Below, one piece after another: positions 25,210 through 34,642 of a stretch of 64,000 bases of DNA. Within the stretch, counting starts at the first letter, position 1; each line of letters opens with the position of its first letter. The stretch comes from Dyella flagellata. GTDB lineage: Bacteria > Pseudomonadota > Gammaproteobacteria > Xanthomonadales > Rhodanobacteraceae. Below the pieces are notes generated by a model. That model ran no database searches, had not been told where the DNA came from, and worked only from the letters and a program-made list of their open reading frames with translations. The stretch is from assembly GCF_030160275.1 (NCBI RefSeq), contig NZ_BSOA01000015.1:147935-211934 (forward strand), read 5' to 3'. The position numbers and the translations under genes are program-made.

Positions 25210-27420
25210 TTATTGCACGCGACGGAGCTTGATTTGCTCGTTACCGCTGTTGCCGTCGTTACCGTCATTGTCGCCGAAGCCGTGAGCAAGGAAGCGGTAC
25301 GTATCCCTGCCTGCTTCCTTGGCCTTGTACAAGGCATCGTCCGCGAATTTCATCACCGCGTCGGCGGAAAGCTCGTTCATGCAGATGGCTGCACCCACAC
25401 TCATGCTCACCGTCACTTGCGCAACGCCGGTATCGATCGTCATGTGCAGGCGCTCCCACAGCGACTGCACGAATGCCTGGGCCTGCTTGATATTGTTGAT
25501 ATCATTGCAAAGCACCACGAATTCGTCGCCACCAATACGCGCCACGATTTCACCTTCGCGTATCAGCTTTTGCAGGCATTGGCCCACTTCGGCCAGTACG
25601 ACGTCGCCAACCGCGTGGCCGTAGGTGTCGTTGATGGTCTTGAAATTGTCGATATCCACCAGTGCCAACAATACGGCGATGTCGTGCTGTTGCGCCTGCT
25701 TGAGGAAGGCCGGCACGCGTTCGCTGAAGTAGCGCCGGTTCGCCAGGCCGGTGAGCGAATCCTGATGCGCGATGCGCAGCAGCTCACGTTCCGTGTTCTT
25801 GATATGGGTGATTTCGTTGGTCAGCGCGTATACGCCGCGCACCTTGCCTTGCGCATCGCGGTCCGGCACGTAATGGCACTGGAAGTGCATGGGCTTTCCG
25901 CGATACGTGGTCTCGTACTCGAACATCACGGTGTGGCCGGCGTAGGCGCGTTCCAGATACGGTTTCAGGCGGTCGTACAGCGCGTTGCCGCGCACTTCGT
26001 GAACCGTCCTGCCAATGATCTCCGCGGGGACTTCGCCGGAGACGTGTTCGACGTAGCGATTGACGTAGGTGTAGCGCTCGTTCATGTCGATGCGCGCTAT
26101 CACTGCGGGAATGTTGTCGGTGACGGTGCGCAACTGCGACTGGCTTTCCATCAAGGCTTGCTCGATGCGTACACGCTCGGTCACGTCGCGGCCGGTATAG
26201 ATGATGTCCATCGCGCCGTCGCCGTCTGGACTGGGTACCAGGCGCGCGAACGCCTCGATCCACAGATAGTGGCCGTCTTTGTGCTGCAGCCGGTACGTGG
26301 CGGTGGTGGTGCCGCCATGCATGCGCAACCTGACCACTTCGGCGGCAATGCGCTCGCGGTCGTCCGGATGAATCAGGTCCGGCCGTGGCCGCTGGAATTG
26401 ATCCACTTCCCAGCCGAGCAGATCCTTCACTGACGGCGATACGTACATGCGATCGCCATTGGCGCGGATGCGCATCACCAGATCCCCGCTGTTGTCGGCC
26501 AGCAAGCGGTAGCGCAGTTCGCTTTCCTGCATCTGCTTGCGCAGCCGATCCTGCTCGGACAGCGCCAGCGCGACCGGCAGCGCCACCAGGCAGGTGACGC
26601 CAATGAATACCTGCCCCATCACCGCGCGAAACGCCGGCGTGACGCCGACAACGAGGTTGAACGGCCCGATGCCCAAGGTGGTGGCAAGGCTGACCCCCAA
26701 GGCAATGATCGCCACGCCGATCACCATGCCGACGAAACGATGACGGAACACCAGCCACAACAGCGGCGGATAGACGAGAAAGACCAGCGGTACGCGCGGC
26801 TCGACCAGCACGCCTGCGGTAATAGCCGCCAGCATGCCCAGGTCGCGCGCCAAGATTCCGATTCTGGCCAATGGGGCACGCCACAGGTAAGGCGTGACGA
26901 TCACCAGTGAGGTACTGCCGGATAACACCATGCCAACGAAATGCGCACGAAACAGCGTATTGGCGACCATCAACACATCCATCTGGGTCCACCAGTTCAG
27001 GATGCACATCATGGCCAGCGAACACAGCAGGCTGGCGGCTAGCGCAGCGAGCACGCCTACGCGTGCGAGATCGGTGAAGCGGGTGTCCGGGGTGATGTTC
27101 GGAAAGCGACGCTGGATGACGTGGCAGACGATCGCCGTTTCCAGCACGTTGCACGCGCCCAGCAGCAAGCACTGCAATAGCGGATCGTCCAGGTACAGTT
27201 TGGCGGCAAAGATACCGACGAAGGACGCCAGCAACACCGGCCACGCGCGAACGAGCGGACGCTGCACCAGCCAACCGACCAACGCGCCATTGGCCAGCCA
27301 CAAGGCTACCGGGCTGTGATTCGCCCTTGCCAGCGCCAGCGCGTAGAGCGACAGGCCTCCGGAAAGGGCGAACGCAGCGAACAGTGGCCATAGGCCATGC
27401 GTATCGCGCTTGGCGAGCAT
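25210..27420 (-). CDS. MASE1-PAS-PAS-GGDEF diguanylate cyclase
   Basis: 736 residues from the ATG of MLAKRDTHGLW (AAGGA upstream); an in-frame TTG 22 codons earlier lacks support. The first about 300 residues are a multi-helix MASE1-type membrane sensor. Two PAS domains follow (about 320-430, 440-555), with DITERV- and EITHIK-like joints. The cyclase domain carries the intact active site RIGGDEFVVL near residue 628. The product-inhibition site expected five residues before it reads REGE instead of RxxD, so feedback inhibition may be lost. It should make cyclic di-GMP at the membrane. Single gene. Confidence 0.9.
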   Translation of the reverse strand: MLAKRDTHGLWPLFAAFALSGGLSLYALALARANHSPVALWLANGALVGWLVQRPLVRAWPVLLASFVGIFAAKLYLDDPLLQCLLLGACNVLETAIVCHVIQRRFPNITPDTRFTDLARVGVLAALAASLLCSLAMMCILNWWTQMDVLMVANTLFRAHFVGMVLSGSTSLVIVTPYLWRAPLARIGILARDLGMLAAITAGVLVEPRVPLVFLVYPPLLWLVFRHRFVGMVIGVAIIALGVSLATTLGIGPFNLVVGVTPAFRAVMGQVFIGVTCLVALPVALALSEQDRLRKQMQESELRYRLLADNSGDLVMRIRANGDRMYVSPSVKDLLGWEVDQFQRPRPDLIHPDDRERIAAEVVRLRMHGGTTTATYRLQHKDGHYLWIEAFARLVPSPDGDGAMDIIYTGRDVTERVRIEQALMESQSQLRTVTDNIPAVIARIDMNERYTYVNRYVEHVSGEVPAEIIGRTVHEVRGNALYDRLKPYLERAYAGHTVMFEYETTYRGKPMHFQCHYVPDRDAQGKVRGVYALTNEITHIKNTERELLRIAHQDSLTGLANRRYFSERVPAFLKQAQQHDIAVLLALVDIDNFKTINDTYGHAVGDVVLAEVGQCLQKLIREGEIVARIGGDEFVVLCNDINNIKQAQAFVQSLWERLHMTIDTGVAQVTVSMSVGAAICMNELSADAVMKFADDALYKAKEAGRDTYRFLAHGFGDNDGNDGNSGNEQIKLRRVQ

Positions 27421-27521
27421 GGTGCTTGGGTCCTTCGATGGCGGGCCAACCCCACTTGCCTTTGTACGAAGCAAGGGTCCTGCCAAAATGCCTACTCCGT
27501 CACAGAAAAAGGTCTCGGTGC

Positions 27522-27589
27522 GTAGGCTGGGATGACAATCTCAGCATCCGTAGACCTCAGGCAAAGCTGGGATTGGCATCCCAGCCTAC
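27522..27589. repeat. REP pair
   Basis: GTAGGCTGGGATGACAATCT left arm and ATTGGCATCCCAGCCTAC right arm, between the GGDEF gene and the PHP hydrolase gene. One base differs from the consensus in each arm. Confidence 0.9.
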
Positions 27590-27605
27590 GCGGCACGACT
27601 GGGCA

Positions 27606-29120
27606 TTAGTGGTTGATATAGATGGGGTTTCCTACCAACAACAGCACCCCGCCGCCGCCCCGGACATTGGCGCGTATCCAGTGACGCTTGCCGTCACTGG
27701 GCCAGTCGAACGATTGCTTCAGCTTGCCGTTCACGGCGAGATCGGCCCCCGGTTGCCATGGCTTGCCGTCGACGATCATTTCCGCACGAGCGCCTTCCGG
27801 CGCGGTGGCAGTGACGGTAAGCCGCAGCTTTTGACCGGCGGCCACGCCGATCTCATCGCCCATTTCGGCCGTCTGCGCCCCGGCGCTGGCGGTCAGATCG
27901 AGCATGCGGTCGCGCGTACCCTGGACGTCGATAAACACGTGGCCGGCGCGGATGCCGGCAAGAACGGCCGGCATCGACAGCTCGCTGGCGTGCACCACCG
28001 TGGTGGGCGTGCCGACCAGGCCGCCCAGCACCTGTTTGGCATCATGATTGTCGCTGCCGCCCACGCCGGTCAGGCGATAGCCCTGGTCGAGCAGGCGCTG
28101 CCAGAACGGGATGCCCGAATCGGGCAGCATCGCGTCCACCCCGTTTACCGCTTCAATGGCTCGCACCAGCTGCATGTCGACCGGTTTGTCCGGCGCCCAG
28201 CCGCAACCCATGCAGGTTTCGTCATCCGGGCGGATCGGATGATTGATGGAAACCAGTCCATGCAACTTGGCCGCTGCGCGCAGCAGGGCGTTCCAATCCG
28301 GCACACTTGCGCTGCCGACGCGGAAATCCAGTGGCTCATCCGAGCCGAACAGGTTCGCGTGACCGCTGAAGGTAGTGATCTCGCGTGCCGGCATCAGCAG
28401 CAGTTGATCGTAATATGGCTGCAGCTCGCGGATATCGTTCGCTTGTGAAACCGAGTTGTGGTCGCTGAGCGCGATGAAGTCCAGCCCGCGCTGGAGTGCG
28501 GCATCGATGGTCAGGAACAGCGGACACGGCACGCGCTGCTTGCCGCTCTGGCTGACACAACTGCCATCGCTATGCGCGCCATGCATGTGCAGGTCGCCTC
28601 GATACCAGCCCGCTTCGCTGCGCAGCGGTGGATTGAGCACCTCCGGCAGCCACGCCGGATCGCCGGGGCGTCCGAACCAGATCTTTGCCGTGAAGTCGGC
28701 GCTTAGATTCGGGCGGATATTGGGAATGCCCAGCAGCAAGGTCCAGCGTCCGGGACGGATCGCTCCCGGCAGGAACGATGGCGTGGCGTCGGTCGCACTG
28801 ATGGTGAAGAGCTTCTTGCTGCCACCGCTCCAGCCACGGAAGCCATCCTGGCCGCGAAAACCATCCGGGCCGAGCAGGCCCAGGTCGATAGTGGTGTGGT
28901 CCTTGCGACCGCTGTAGTCGAATTGGACCGTAATGCGATTGACGTTGGCCGGAACCGTGAAGGGAACCAGGTGATAGGTGTGGTTTTCGTTCGCGTGGAT
29001 CTGGCCTTGCAATACCAGGTCGGGCGCGTTGCCGTCCGCGCGGGCCGTGCAGGCCAGGCACATAAGCAGGATCATCAAAGCCAGCAGGGGAAGATAGATG
29101 CGTAGGAGTGGTGATTTCAT
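27606..29120 (-). CDS. Exported CehA/McbA-type PHP metallohydrolase
   Basis: 504 residues from MKSPLLRIYLP, a signal peptide ending TARAD. The N-terminal about 140 residues form a beta domain. A PHP-type hydrolase follows, with metal motifs GDLHMHGAHSDGS (175-187), ALSDHN (217-222), SINHPIRPD and GGSDNHD. This is the CehA/McbA architecture; known members cleave carbamate or phosphate-type esters. It is downstream of the TonB receptor gene in the same direction, separated by a 13-bp hairpin. That suggests it acts in the periplasm on what the receptor imports; this is inference. Confidence 0.8.
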   Translation of the reverse strand: MKSPLLRIYLPLLALMILLMCLACTARADGNAPDLVLQGQIHANENHTYHLVPFTVPANVNRITVQFDYSGRKDHTTIDLGLLGPDGFRGQDGFRGWSGGSKKLFTISATDATPSFLPGAIRPGRWTLLLGIPNIRPNLSADFTAKIWFGRPGDPAWLPEVLNPPLRSEAGWYRGDLHMHGAHSDGSCVSQSGKQRVPCPLFLTIDAALQRGLDFIALSDHNSVSQANDIRELQPYYDQLLLMPAREITTFSGHANLFGSDEPLDFRVGSASVPDWNALLRAAAKLHGLVSINHPIRPDDETCMGCGWAPDKPVDMQLVRAIEAVNGVDAMLPDSGIPFWQRLLDQGYRLTGVGGSDNHDAKQVLGGLVGTPTTVVHASELSMPAVLAGIRAGHVFIDVQGTRDRMLDLTASAGAQTAEMGDEIGVAAGQKLRLTVTATAPEGARAEMIVDGKPWQPGADLAVNGKLKQSFDWPSDGKRHWIRANVRGGGGVLLLVGNPIYINH

Positions 29121-29149
29121 GCGCTTTGCCGACACCTCTGCGACGGAAC

Positions 29150-29181
29150 GCTCCCTCCCTTGCCAACCCAAGGGAGGGAGC
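29150..29181 (-). terminator. 13-bp hairpin between receptor and hydrolase genes
   Basis: GCTCCCTCCCTTG and CAAGGGAGGGAGC pair perfectly. Nine bases after the TonB-receptor stop and 30 bases before the hydrolase start on -, it may terminate or only attenuate. Confidence 0.65.
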
Positions 29182-29189
29182 CACATGCC

Positions 29190-31991
29190 TCAGAACCGAT
29201 ACATCACCGACGCCCTGAACGACCGCCCCAGCAATGGCCGCGCAATGAACACCGTCGCACCCGCATCGGAACTCTTCAACTCACCCGAGCGCGGGTTGCC
29301 CTCGGTCAGGCCCAGCGAATTGGTGAGATTGTCCGCGTACACGAAGAACGTGAGGTTCTGCGAGGCCTGGTAGCGCGCGCTGAAGCTGAGCACGTTGTAC
29401 TGCGGCAGCACCACCGAATTGGCCGTATCGGAATAGCGCTTGCCTTCGTACTCATAGGTGAGCTGCAGGCGCAGCTTGTTGTCGAGCAGGTTCACGCCCG
29501 GCACCAGGCGCACACCCTTCCTGGGCACGCGAATCAGCTGGTTGTCGTTGTAGTCGAGCAACACCGGCGCGCCCGCCTGGATGGTGGTGTAGCGCAAGCC
29601 TTTGTAGCGCGGGTCTTGCAAGGTGGCGCTGTATTGCAGGTCGAACCACTTGGTCGGATAGATCGTGCCTTCCAGTTCCAGGCCGTAGGTCTCGGTGTTG
29701 GCGTAGCCGGTTTGCGCGGTGGACGCACCGGTGTTTGGGTTGAACACGTAGTTGCTGAAGCCGACGTTGTTGTACTTGGTGTAGAAGAACGTCTCGTAGG
29801 TTTCGATGTAGCGATTGGCGTACTTGTAGCCCACTTCCGGCAGCAGCATGGTCTGCGTGACCGGCGTGGCGGTCGGCGTGGTGATGTAGGAGCTGAGATT
29901 GGGCAGGCGGAAGGTGGAGGTGTAGCGCGCGAACACGCCCTGGTGATCGCTGAACTGGTAGTTCGCACCTATCGTCCAGCCAAGCTTGTGGAAGTTGTCA
30001 TCGTAGGAAGCGTACTGGCCGCTGCCGGTGGTGATGCTCGAACTCCACGGCGTACCCAGGTTCACCGTGGCGGGCGACTCGGTCCAGCCAGTTGTGTTCA
30101 CGTGCTCCCAGCGTGCGCCGCCGTCGATGCGCAGCTTGTCGTTGATCTGCCATTCGTCGGAGGCATAGAACGCGTCGGTCTTGGACGTGCCGTGCGCATG
30201 CGCCCATTCGTAACCGTTGTTGTAGATGCCGTCGCTGGTCAGCGGGCCTAGCGCCTGGCCGGCAGCGTTCACCGCCTCCAAGTTCAACAGCTTGGAGTTG
30301 TTTTCCGTATCCAGCAACACCACCGAGGAGTAACGATCGAAACTCTGCTTGAAGTACGCGTGGTAGTAGCCCAGCGTCACGTCATGGGTCTGGTCGCCGA
30401 ATTCGAACTTGCGCATCATGCGCGTATTGCTGGTCGCCTCGGTCACCGGCATGGTGATGCCACGCAGGCCGCCGAGCATCACCAGGCCGTTGCCGTTCTG
30501 GTTGGGGCCGAACACCGCGCCGCTATCCACATACTGCAACTGCATACCGGTGGCGGTCGGGTAGTACTTCTTCAACCGCGCCAACGCCGAAGCGTCAAGC
30601 ACCGCGGGCGTCTCGATTGCGTTCGGGTATACGCCATTGCGCTGCGTGTCGGTGTCGCTGTAGCGCACGTCTTCGGCGAGCTTCCAGCCGCCCCACAGCT
30701 TGTAGTCGAACTTCAGCGTGAGCTGGGTGCGCTTCACGTCAGTGCCGACCGTGTTGTCGAAGTTGTAGTAGCTGCCGTTGCCTTGCTGCAGCTGCATGTG
30801 CTCCGTTTCCGGACCAGCCACTGTGCCGTAGTTGCCGTTGAAGCCGGGCACCGCCACCAGGTCGCCACTGGTGTTGCGGTACAACGGCAGGCCCAGGTCG
30901 AAATAGACCCGGTCATCCAGGCGCTTCACGTCGAAGCTGAAGTCGCCGTTCTCGAACTGCTTGGACAGCGTGGCGCGCAATTGCCCGCCGTTGTCGCCGT
31001 TGAATCCAGGATCGCGGATATTGTGGTCGACACGGAAGAAGCCGCCGGTGCTCAGCTTCCAGCCATCGCCGATCGGCGTGCCGTACCAGAAGTCGAGCCG
31101 GCCCAGGCCGTAGTTGCCGGCGGTGTACTTGACCAACCCTTCGGCCATGTCGTCGACCTGGCGCGGAATGAAGTTGATCGCGCCGGCCGGTGCGTTCGAA
31201 TAGAAAATCGAGGAAGGACCGCCGCGTACCACTTCTACGCGCTCGATCGTTTCGTCCAGGCGGAACGCCTGGTCGGCGTTGAGATAGCCCAGCGCCGGAT
31301 CGTGCTGGACGGGAACACCGTCTTCCAACAAGGTCACCGAGCCGAAACCGTCGACCGGAATGCCGCGCGCGCGGATATTGCCGCTGGCTTCGCCGCCGGA
31401 AGCTTCCACCCAGAAGCCCGGCACGGATTTCACCGCCTCGGTCACGCTGGTGGGCGCCTGCATGCGCAGGCGGTCTTCATCGATGGTGGTAATGGAGTAG
31501 CTGGTTTGCGCTCGCGTACGCACGTCCACGCCGGAACGCGCCGTGACCACCACGCGTTCGAGGTCTTTGGCGGTCTTGTCGTTGCCGGTCGAGACCGTGT
31601 TGCGATTGACCGCCTCTGCGCCTGCACTACCGGCCGTCGCTACCGCAGCGGAGGCCGGATTGCCCGCATTGGCTGCCACGTTTCCCGAGATGATCGTCAC
31701 CGTGTTCGGGGTTACGAAACGATAGTTGAGACCGGTGCCGGCCAGCAGCTGGCGCAGCTGCTGCTCCGGCGTCAGTCCCGCGTCAGCACCCGGGCTGCGG
31801 ATGCTGTCGGCGATCTCCGAGCCATACACGATCTGCAGGCCAGCCTCGTGCGACAAGGTCTGCAAGGCCTTGGCCAGCGGCATCGGCGCAATGGCCGTGG
31901 TGTGCGTCGTCGTGGCGGCTTGCGCGAACGCAGCCAAAGGCATGCCCGTGCCGAGCACAAGGGCGATATGTAGCGCTAAACGGTTACGCAT
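29190..31991 (-). CDS. FecA-type TonB-dependent receptor with STN signalling domain
   Basis: 933 residues with signal peptide (1-23). An N-terminal STN domain is present (about 30-100, IAPMPLAKALQTLSHEAGLQIVYG), which contacts FecR-type regulators. The plug (about 165-275, VTEAVKSVPGFWVEASGGEASGNIRARGIPVDGFGSVTLLEDGVPV) and a long barrel ending in FRASVMYRF follow. The substrate is unknown: ferric siderophore is the family default, but other organics are possible. With the FecR- and FecI-like genes directly upstream it forms a complete surface-signalling system: loaded receptor, STN, FecR, sigma, own operon. Confidence 0.9.
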   Translation of the reverse strand: MRNRLALHIALVLGTGMPLAAFAQAATTTHTTAIAPMPLAKALQTLSHEAGLQIVYGSEIADSIRSPGADAGLTPEQQLRQLLAGTGLNYRFVTPNTVTIISGNVAANAGNPASAAVATAGSAGAEAVNRNTVSTGNDKTAKDLERVVVTARSGVDVRTRAQTSYSITTIDEDRLRMQAPTSVTEAVKSVPGFWVEASGGEASGNIRARGIPVDGFGSVTLLEDGVPVQHDPALGYLNADQAFRLDETIERVEVVRGGPSSIFYSNAPAGAINFIPRQVDDMAEGLVKYTAGNYGLGRLDFWYGTPIGDGWKLSTGGFFRVDHNIRDPGFNGDNGGQLRATLSKQFENGDFSFDVKRLDDRVYFDLGLPLYRNTSGDLVAVPGFNGNYGTVAGPETEHMQLQQGNGSYYNFDNTVGTDVKRTQLTLKFDYKLWGGWKLAEDVRYSDTDTQRNGVYPNAIETPAVLDASALARLKKYYPTATGMQLQYVDSGAVFGPNQNGNGLVMLGGLRGITMPVTEATSNTRMMRKFEFGDQTHDVTLGYYHAYFKQSFDRYSSVVLLDTENNSKLLNLEAVNAAGQALGPLTSDGIYNNGYEWAHAHGTSKTDAFYASDEWQINDKLRIDGGARWEHVNTTGWTESPATVNLGTPWSSSITTGSGQYASYDDNFHKLGWTIGANYQFSDHQGVFARYTSTFRLPNLSSYITTPTATPVTQTMLLPEVGYKYANRYIETYETFFYTKYNNVGFSNYVFNPNTGASTAQTGYANTETYGLELEGTIYPTKWFDLQYSATLQDPRYKGLRYTTIQAGAPVLLDYNDNQLIRVPRKGVRLVPGVNLLDNKLRLQLTYEYEGKRYSDTANSVVLPQYNVLSFSARYQASQNLTFFVYADNLTNSLGLTEGNPRSGELKSSDAGATVFIARPLLGRSFRASVMYRF

Positions 31992-32119
31992 GCGGAGAAA
32001 ACCCCTGGGAGGATAAGCGGTGCAGGCAACCCGCCATATCTCGCGCGTATCGCCTGCCTATACCTTTACAAGAGTCTCCCGGCGCCAAACCGGGTACCGC
32101 CATTTCAGTGAATCTTTTC

Positions 32120-33247
32120 TTACAGGTGGCCGGATTTGGTTTCAGTTTGATTGGCGGATACCACGCGAATGCGATCGGCGTCACGGATGATGCGCACATT
32201 CGGCAAAGTGGACAGATATGCCACGAACGCTTGCGGGTTGTCCGCATGGAACACGCCGCTGATGCGCTTCTGGGCTAGCTGTTCGCCCTCGATTTCCAGT
32301 GGCGTGCTGGTGTAGGCGTTGAAGCTGCGCGCCACGTTGGCGATGGTTTCGTGTTCGAAACTGATGTTGGCAGGCAGCCACGCGGTGGTCTGGGCGATCT
32401 GTGCCGGATGCACCGGACTCGCACCGGAAGCGTCTAGTTCGATCTGCTGGCCGGCGCTAAGGTCCGCGATCGCAACGCCAGGCAACGGCAGGTCATCGCC
32501 TTTCGATGAGGCTTTCTGGGCGTCCAGTACGCGCACACGGCCACTGATGACGGTCAACGTATCGCCACCGGAGTCGCGCCGGACTTCGAAAATGGTGCCG
32601 ATATCCTGCAGCACATGGCCCCCGACGTTAACCAGCATCGGCCGCGCCGGATCCTTACCGACGTCGAACAAGGCATGGCCGCGCCTGACCTCGATGCGGC
32701 GGTAGCGATCGTCGAAACGCACGTCGATATCGCTGTTGCGATCCAGATGGATCAGGGTGCCATCGGCCAGGGCCAGCGACTGCGCTGTGTCGGTAGCTGC
32801 GTAGTGCTCCATACGCGCCTGCTGGGGGCGCACCTCGGCCGTGCGCCAATGAGCCATGCCCAGCCAGACCAGGGCGAGGGCGGCGATGCTTGCGGCACCG
32901 GCCAGCAGATGGCGGCTGCGCGTACTGCGCTTGGAGTGCACCGGACGCTGCTCCGGCATGGCTTTTTCCATGTGCGGGAACATCACGATCGGATTGTCGC
33001 GCCGTGCCTGCTCCACCAGTTCCGTCGCCGTTATCTGCTTCAGCGCAGCGGCCGCCTTCATGTCGCCGTGCATCTGCACCACGGCGAAATACTCGGCGAC
33101 GTGATTGGGTGACGCACGCAACCAGTCCAGGAACGCCGCGCGCTGGCGCTCGCTCAACGGCTCCTGCTGCTCGATGTACCAGCCGACCGCCTGTTCGGTG
33201 ATGCGGCGAGCCTGACGGACCGCATCGAAATGCGTCGATTCATTCAT
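32120..33247 (-). CDS. FecR-like transmembrane sigma regulator
   Basis: 375 residues. An N-terminal cytoplasmic domain (about 10-60, WYIEQQEPLSERQRAAFLDWLRASPNHVAEYF) is followed by a membrane helix (about 112-130). A periplasmic FecR beta domain comes next (about 150-250, YRRIEVRRGHALFDVGKDPARPMLVNVGG), then the C-terminal STN-contact domain (about 295-365, ISFEHETIANVARSFNAYTSTPLEIEGEQLAQKRISGVFHADNPQAF). It overlaps the sigma gene by eight bases. It passes the receptor's signal to the sigma factor. Confidence 0.9.
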   Translation of the reverse strand: MNESTHFDAVRQARRITEQAVGWYIEQQEPLSERQRAAFLDWLRASPNHVAEYFAVVQMHGDMKAAAALKQITATELVEQARRDNPIVMFPHMEKAMPEQRPVHSKRSTRSRHLLAGAASIAALALVWLGMAHWRTAEVRPQQARMEHYAATDTAQSLALADGTLIHLDRNSDIDVRFDDRYRRIEVRRGHALFDVGKDPARPMLVNVGGHVLQDIGTIFEVRRDSGGDTLTVISGRVRVLDAQKASSKGDDLPLPGVAIADLSAGQQIELDASGASPVHPAQIAQTTAWLPANISFEHETIANVARSFNAYTSTPLEIEGEQLAQKRISGVFHADNPQAFVAYLSTLPNVRIIRDADRIRVVSANQTETKSGHL

Positions 33248-33755
33248 ATTCGGCCATCCTCTGCCTGCAGGCTGCCAGTCCTTTCACGATGTACTTCTTC
33301 ACCATGTTGGTCGAGATCGACATGCGTTCGGCGATCTCTCGATACGAAAGCTCGTCGCGGTAGTGCATGATCAGCACCGCCTTGCACTTGGGCGAGAGCC
33401 GGTCGATCAGCGCACCCAGCCGCTGCTGGCGCGACTGGCTATCCATGTCCGCTTCCAGGTTGGTGGGCGACACCAGCTGCTCCACCACCTGCTCCAACTC
33501 GTCGCTGCCCAAAGGCTGCTGCTGGCGCAAGAGCGCGTGCTCTTTCACCAAGTTGGCGGCGACCGTGAACAGGTACGCCTCCGGGCTGCGAATGTTCGCC
33601 GCATCCGCCGGCTCGATCCGCAGCAGGCGCAGGTAGACCTCCTGCACCAGATCCTGCGCATCCCAGCGGTGCGCCACGCGGCGCAGGAAATAGCTGCTCA
33701 ACGTCGCGCGCTTTTCCGCGAACAACGCCGACCACGTTGCATGCCTTTCACGCAT
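33240..33755 (-). CDS. FecI-like ECF sigma factor
   Basis: 171 residues, AAGGAGG five bases before the ATG. Region 2 (LSSYFLRRVAHRWDAQDLVQEVYLRLLRIE) and region 4 (LSPKCKAVLIMHYRDELSYREIAERMSISTNMVKKYIVKGLAACR) match iron-starvation sigma factors. The overlap with the FecR-like gene implies coupled translation. It should drive the TonB receptor gene when the receptor is loaded. The upstream region was not found to have a clear Fur box. Confidence 0.9.
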   Translation of the reverse strand: MRERHATWSALFAEKRATLSSYFLRRVAHRWDAQDLVQEVYLRLLRIEPADAANIRSPEAYLFTVAANLVKEHALLRQQQPLGSDELEQVVEQLVSPTNLEADMDSQSRQQRLGALIDRLSPKCKAVLIMHYRDELSYREIAERMSISTNMVKKYIVKGLAACRQRMAEYE

Positions 33756-33858
33756 CGAGCCTCCTTCAACCGCATTAGCCGAAAGAGGCTACGCACGAGC
33801 TAGAGGGTTACAGAGACTATGGCGCAGTTATGACGGTTTTGTGAAGTGGCTTGAGCTC

Positions 33859-33893
33859 AGCTCCCTCCCCTACGTGTAGTAGGGGAAGGAGCT
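33859..33893 (-). terminator. Hairpin after the 2OG-oxygenase gene
   Basis: AGCTCCCTCCCCTAC and GTAGGGGAAGGAGCT pair with one mismatch. It lies 60 bases past the oxygenase stop and within a longer repeat also seen near 63.9 kb. Confidence 0.55.
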
Positions 33894-33936
33894 ACACATC
33901 GCGAAGCTGAGGCATAACGCTAATCAGGCACAGGTA
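33862..33936 (-). repeat. About 75-bp dispersed repeat, copy A
   Basis: On the - strand the central part reads CCTGATTAGCGT, then CTCAGCT, then CGCGAT, then CTCCTTCCCCTA. The same order with few changes is found at 63,873-63,942 on +. No coding capacity. Confidence 0.75.
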
Positions 33937-33952
33937 GCAGAGGGAGCTGAAC

Positions 33953-34591
33953 TCAAGCCTTCAACGCATTGAATGGAATACAAATCCGCGGCACCTGACC
34001 CTCATGCGGCTCCACAAAATGCTCCAGCCAATGCGGGAACAGCACCAGCAAGCCCGGCGAAGGCCGCAACTGAATGTCCTTGTATGCGTTGGCGCCATTG
34101 CCCCGTGCGTAGGAATTGAGCACCCCGGCCCGCGGATCCTTGAACACCAGCGCACCCGAGCCCTCCGGCACCTGCAGGTAGAACGTGCCGCTCAGCAAGG
34201 CCCCTTCGTGCATATGCTGAAAATTGAAGCCGCCGCGGTCATGGATATTCACCCACGACTGCAACTCAAACGCTGGCGCAGCCACGCCCATCTCCGCAAA
34301 TGCCTGCGCGCAATAGTGCCGCACGACCTGATGCAGATCAGCGAATACAGGCTGGTGCATGACCGCATGGTCGACGCTGTTCCAACCGCCGCGATTGGTC
34401 CTTCCCGCCGGCACTGGTGCAGCCGCCCGCATGGCGAGAATCGCCTCCACCCATTCGGCAAAGCGTGGCGTCAACTGCTTGAGCGGCACCTGCCATATGC
34501 GCGTAGGGAATAGATCGAACGCCTGGGCAGGCGTTGGCTTCGCCTGCGCAGGACCGGTTTCGCCGATGCTTACGCTGTAATGCTGATTCAT
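33953..34591 (-). CDS. TIGR02466-type putative 2-oxoglutarate/Fe(II) oxygenase
   Basis: 212 residues. The double-stranded beta-helix iron site is visible: His126-x-His128-Glu129 region (FNFQHMHEGALLSGTFYLQVPEGSGALVF), distal His191 (PHWLEHFVEPHEG) and the 2-oxoglutarate Arg202 (RICIPFN). This length and pattern match the TIGR02466 family, commonly annotated as putative 2OG-Fe(II) oxygenase. Substrate unknown. Single gene ended by a hairpin. Confidence 0.85.
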   Translation of the reverse strand: MNQHYSVSIGETGPAQAKPTPAQAFDLFPTRIWQVPLKQLTPRFAEWVEAILAMRAAAPVPAGRTNRGGWNSVDHAVMHQPVFADLHQVVRHYCAQAFAEMGVAAPAFELQSWVNIHDRGGFNFQHMHEGALLSGTFYLQVPEGSGALVFKDPRAGVLNSYARGNGANAYKDIQLRPSPGLLVLFPHWLEHFVEPHEGQVPRICIPFNALKA

Positions 34592-34642
34592 CGGCCAAGC
34601 GTAGGCTCAGGACGCCACTCCCAGCAACCGCTGACGGCAAAC

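Noticed and set aside
24775-33200. Long + frames opposite the GGDEF, TonB-receptor and FecR genes
   Set aside because: Antisense shadows; the - strand proteins have complete recognised domains.
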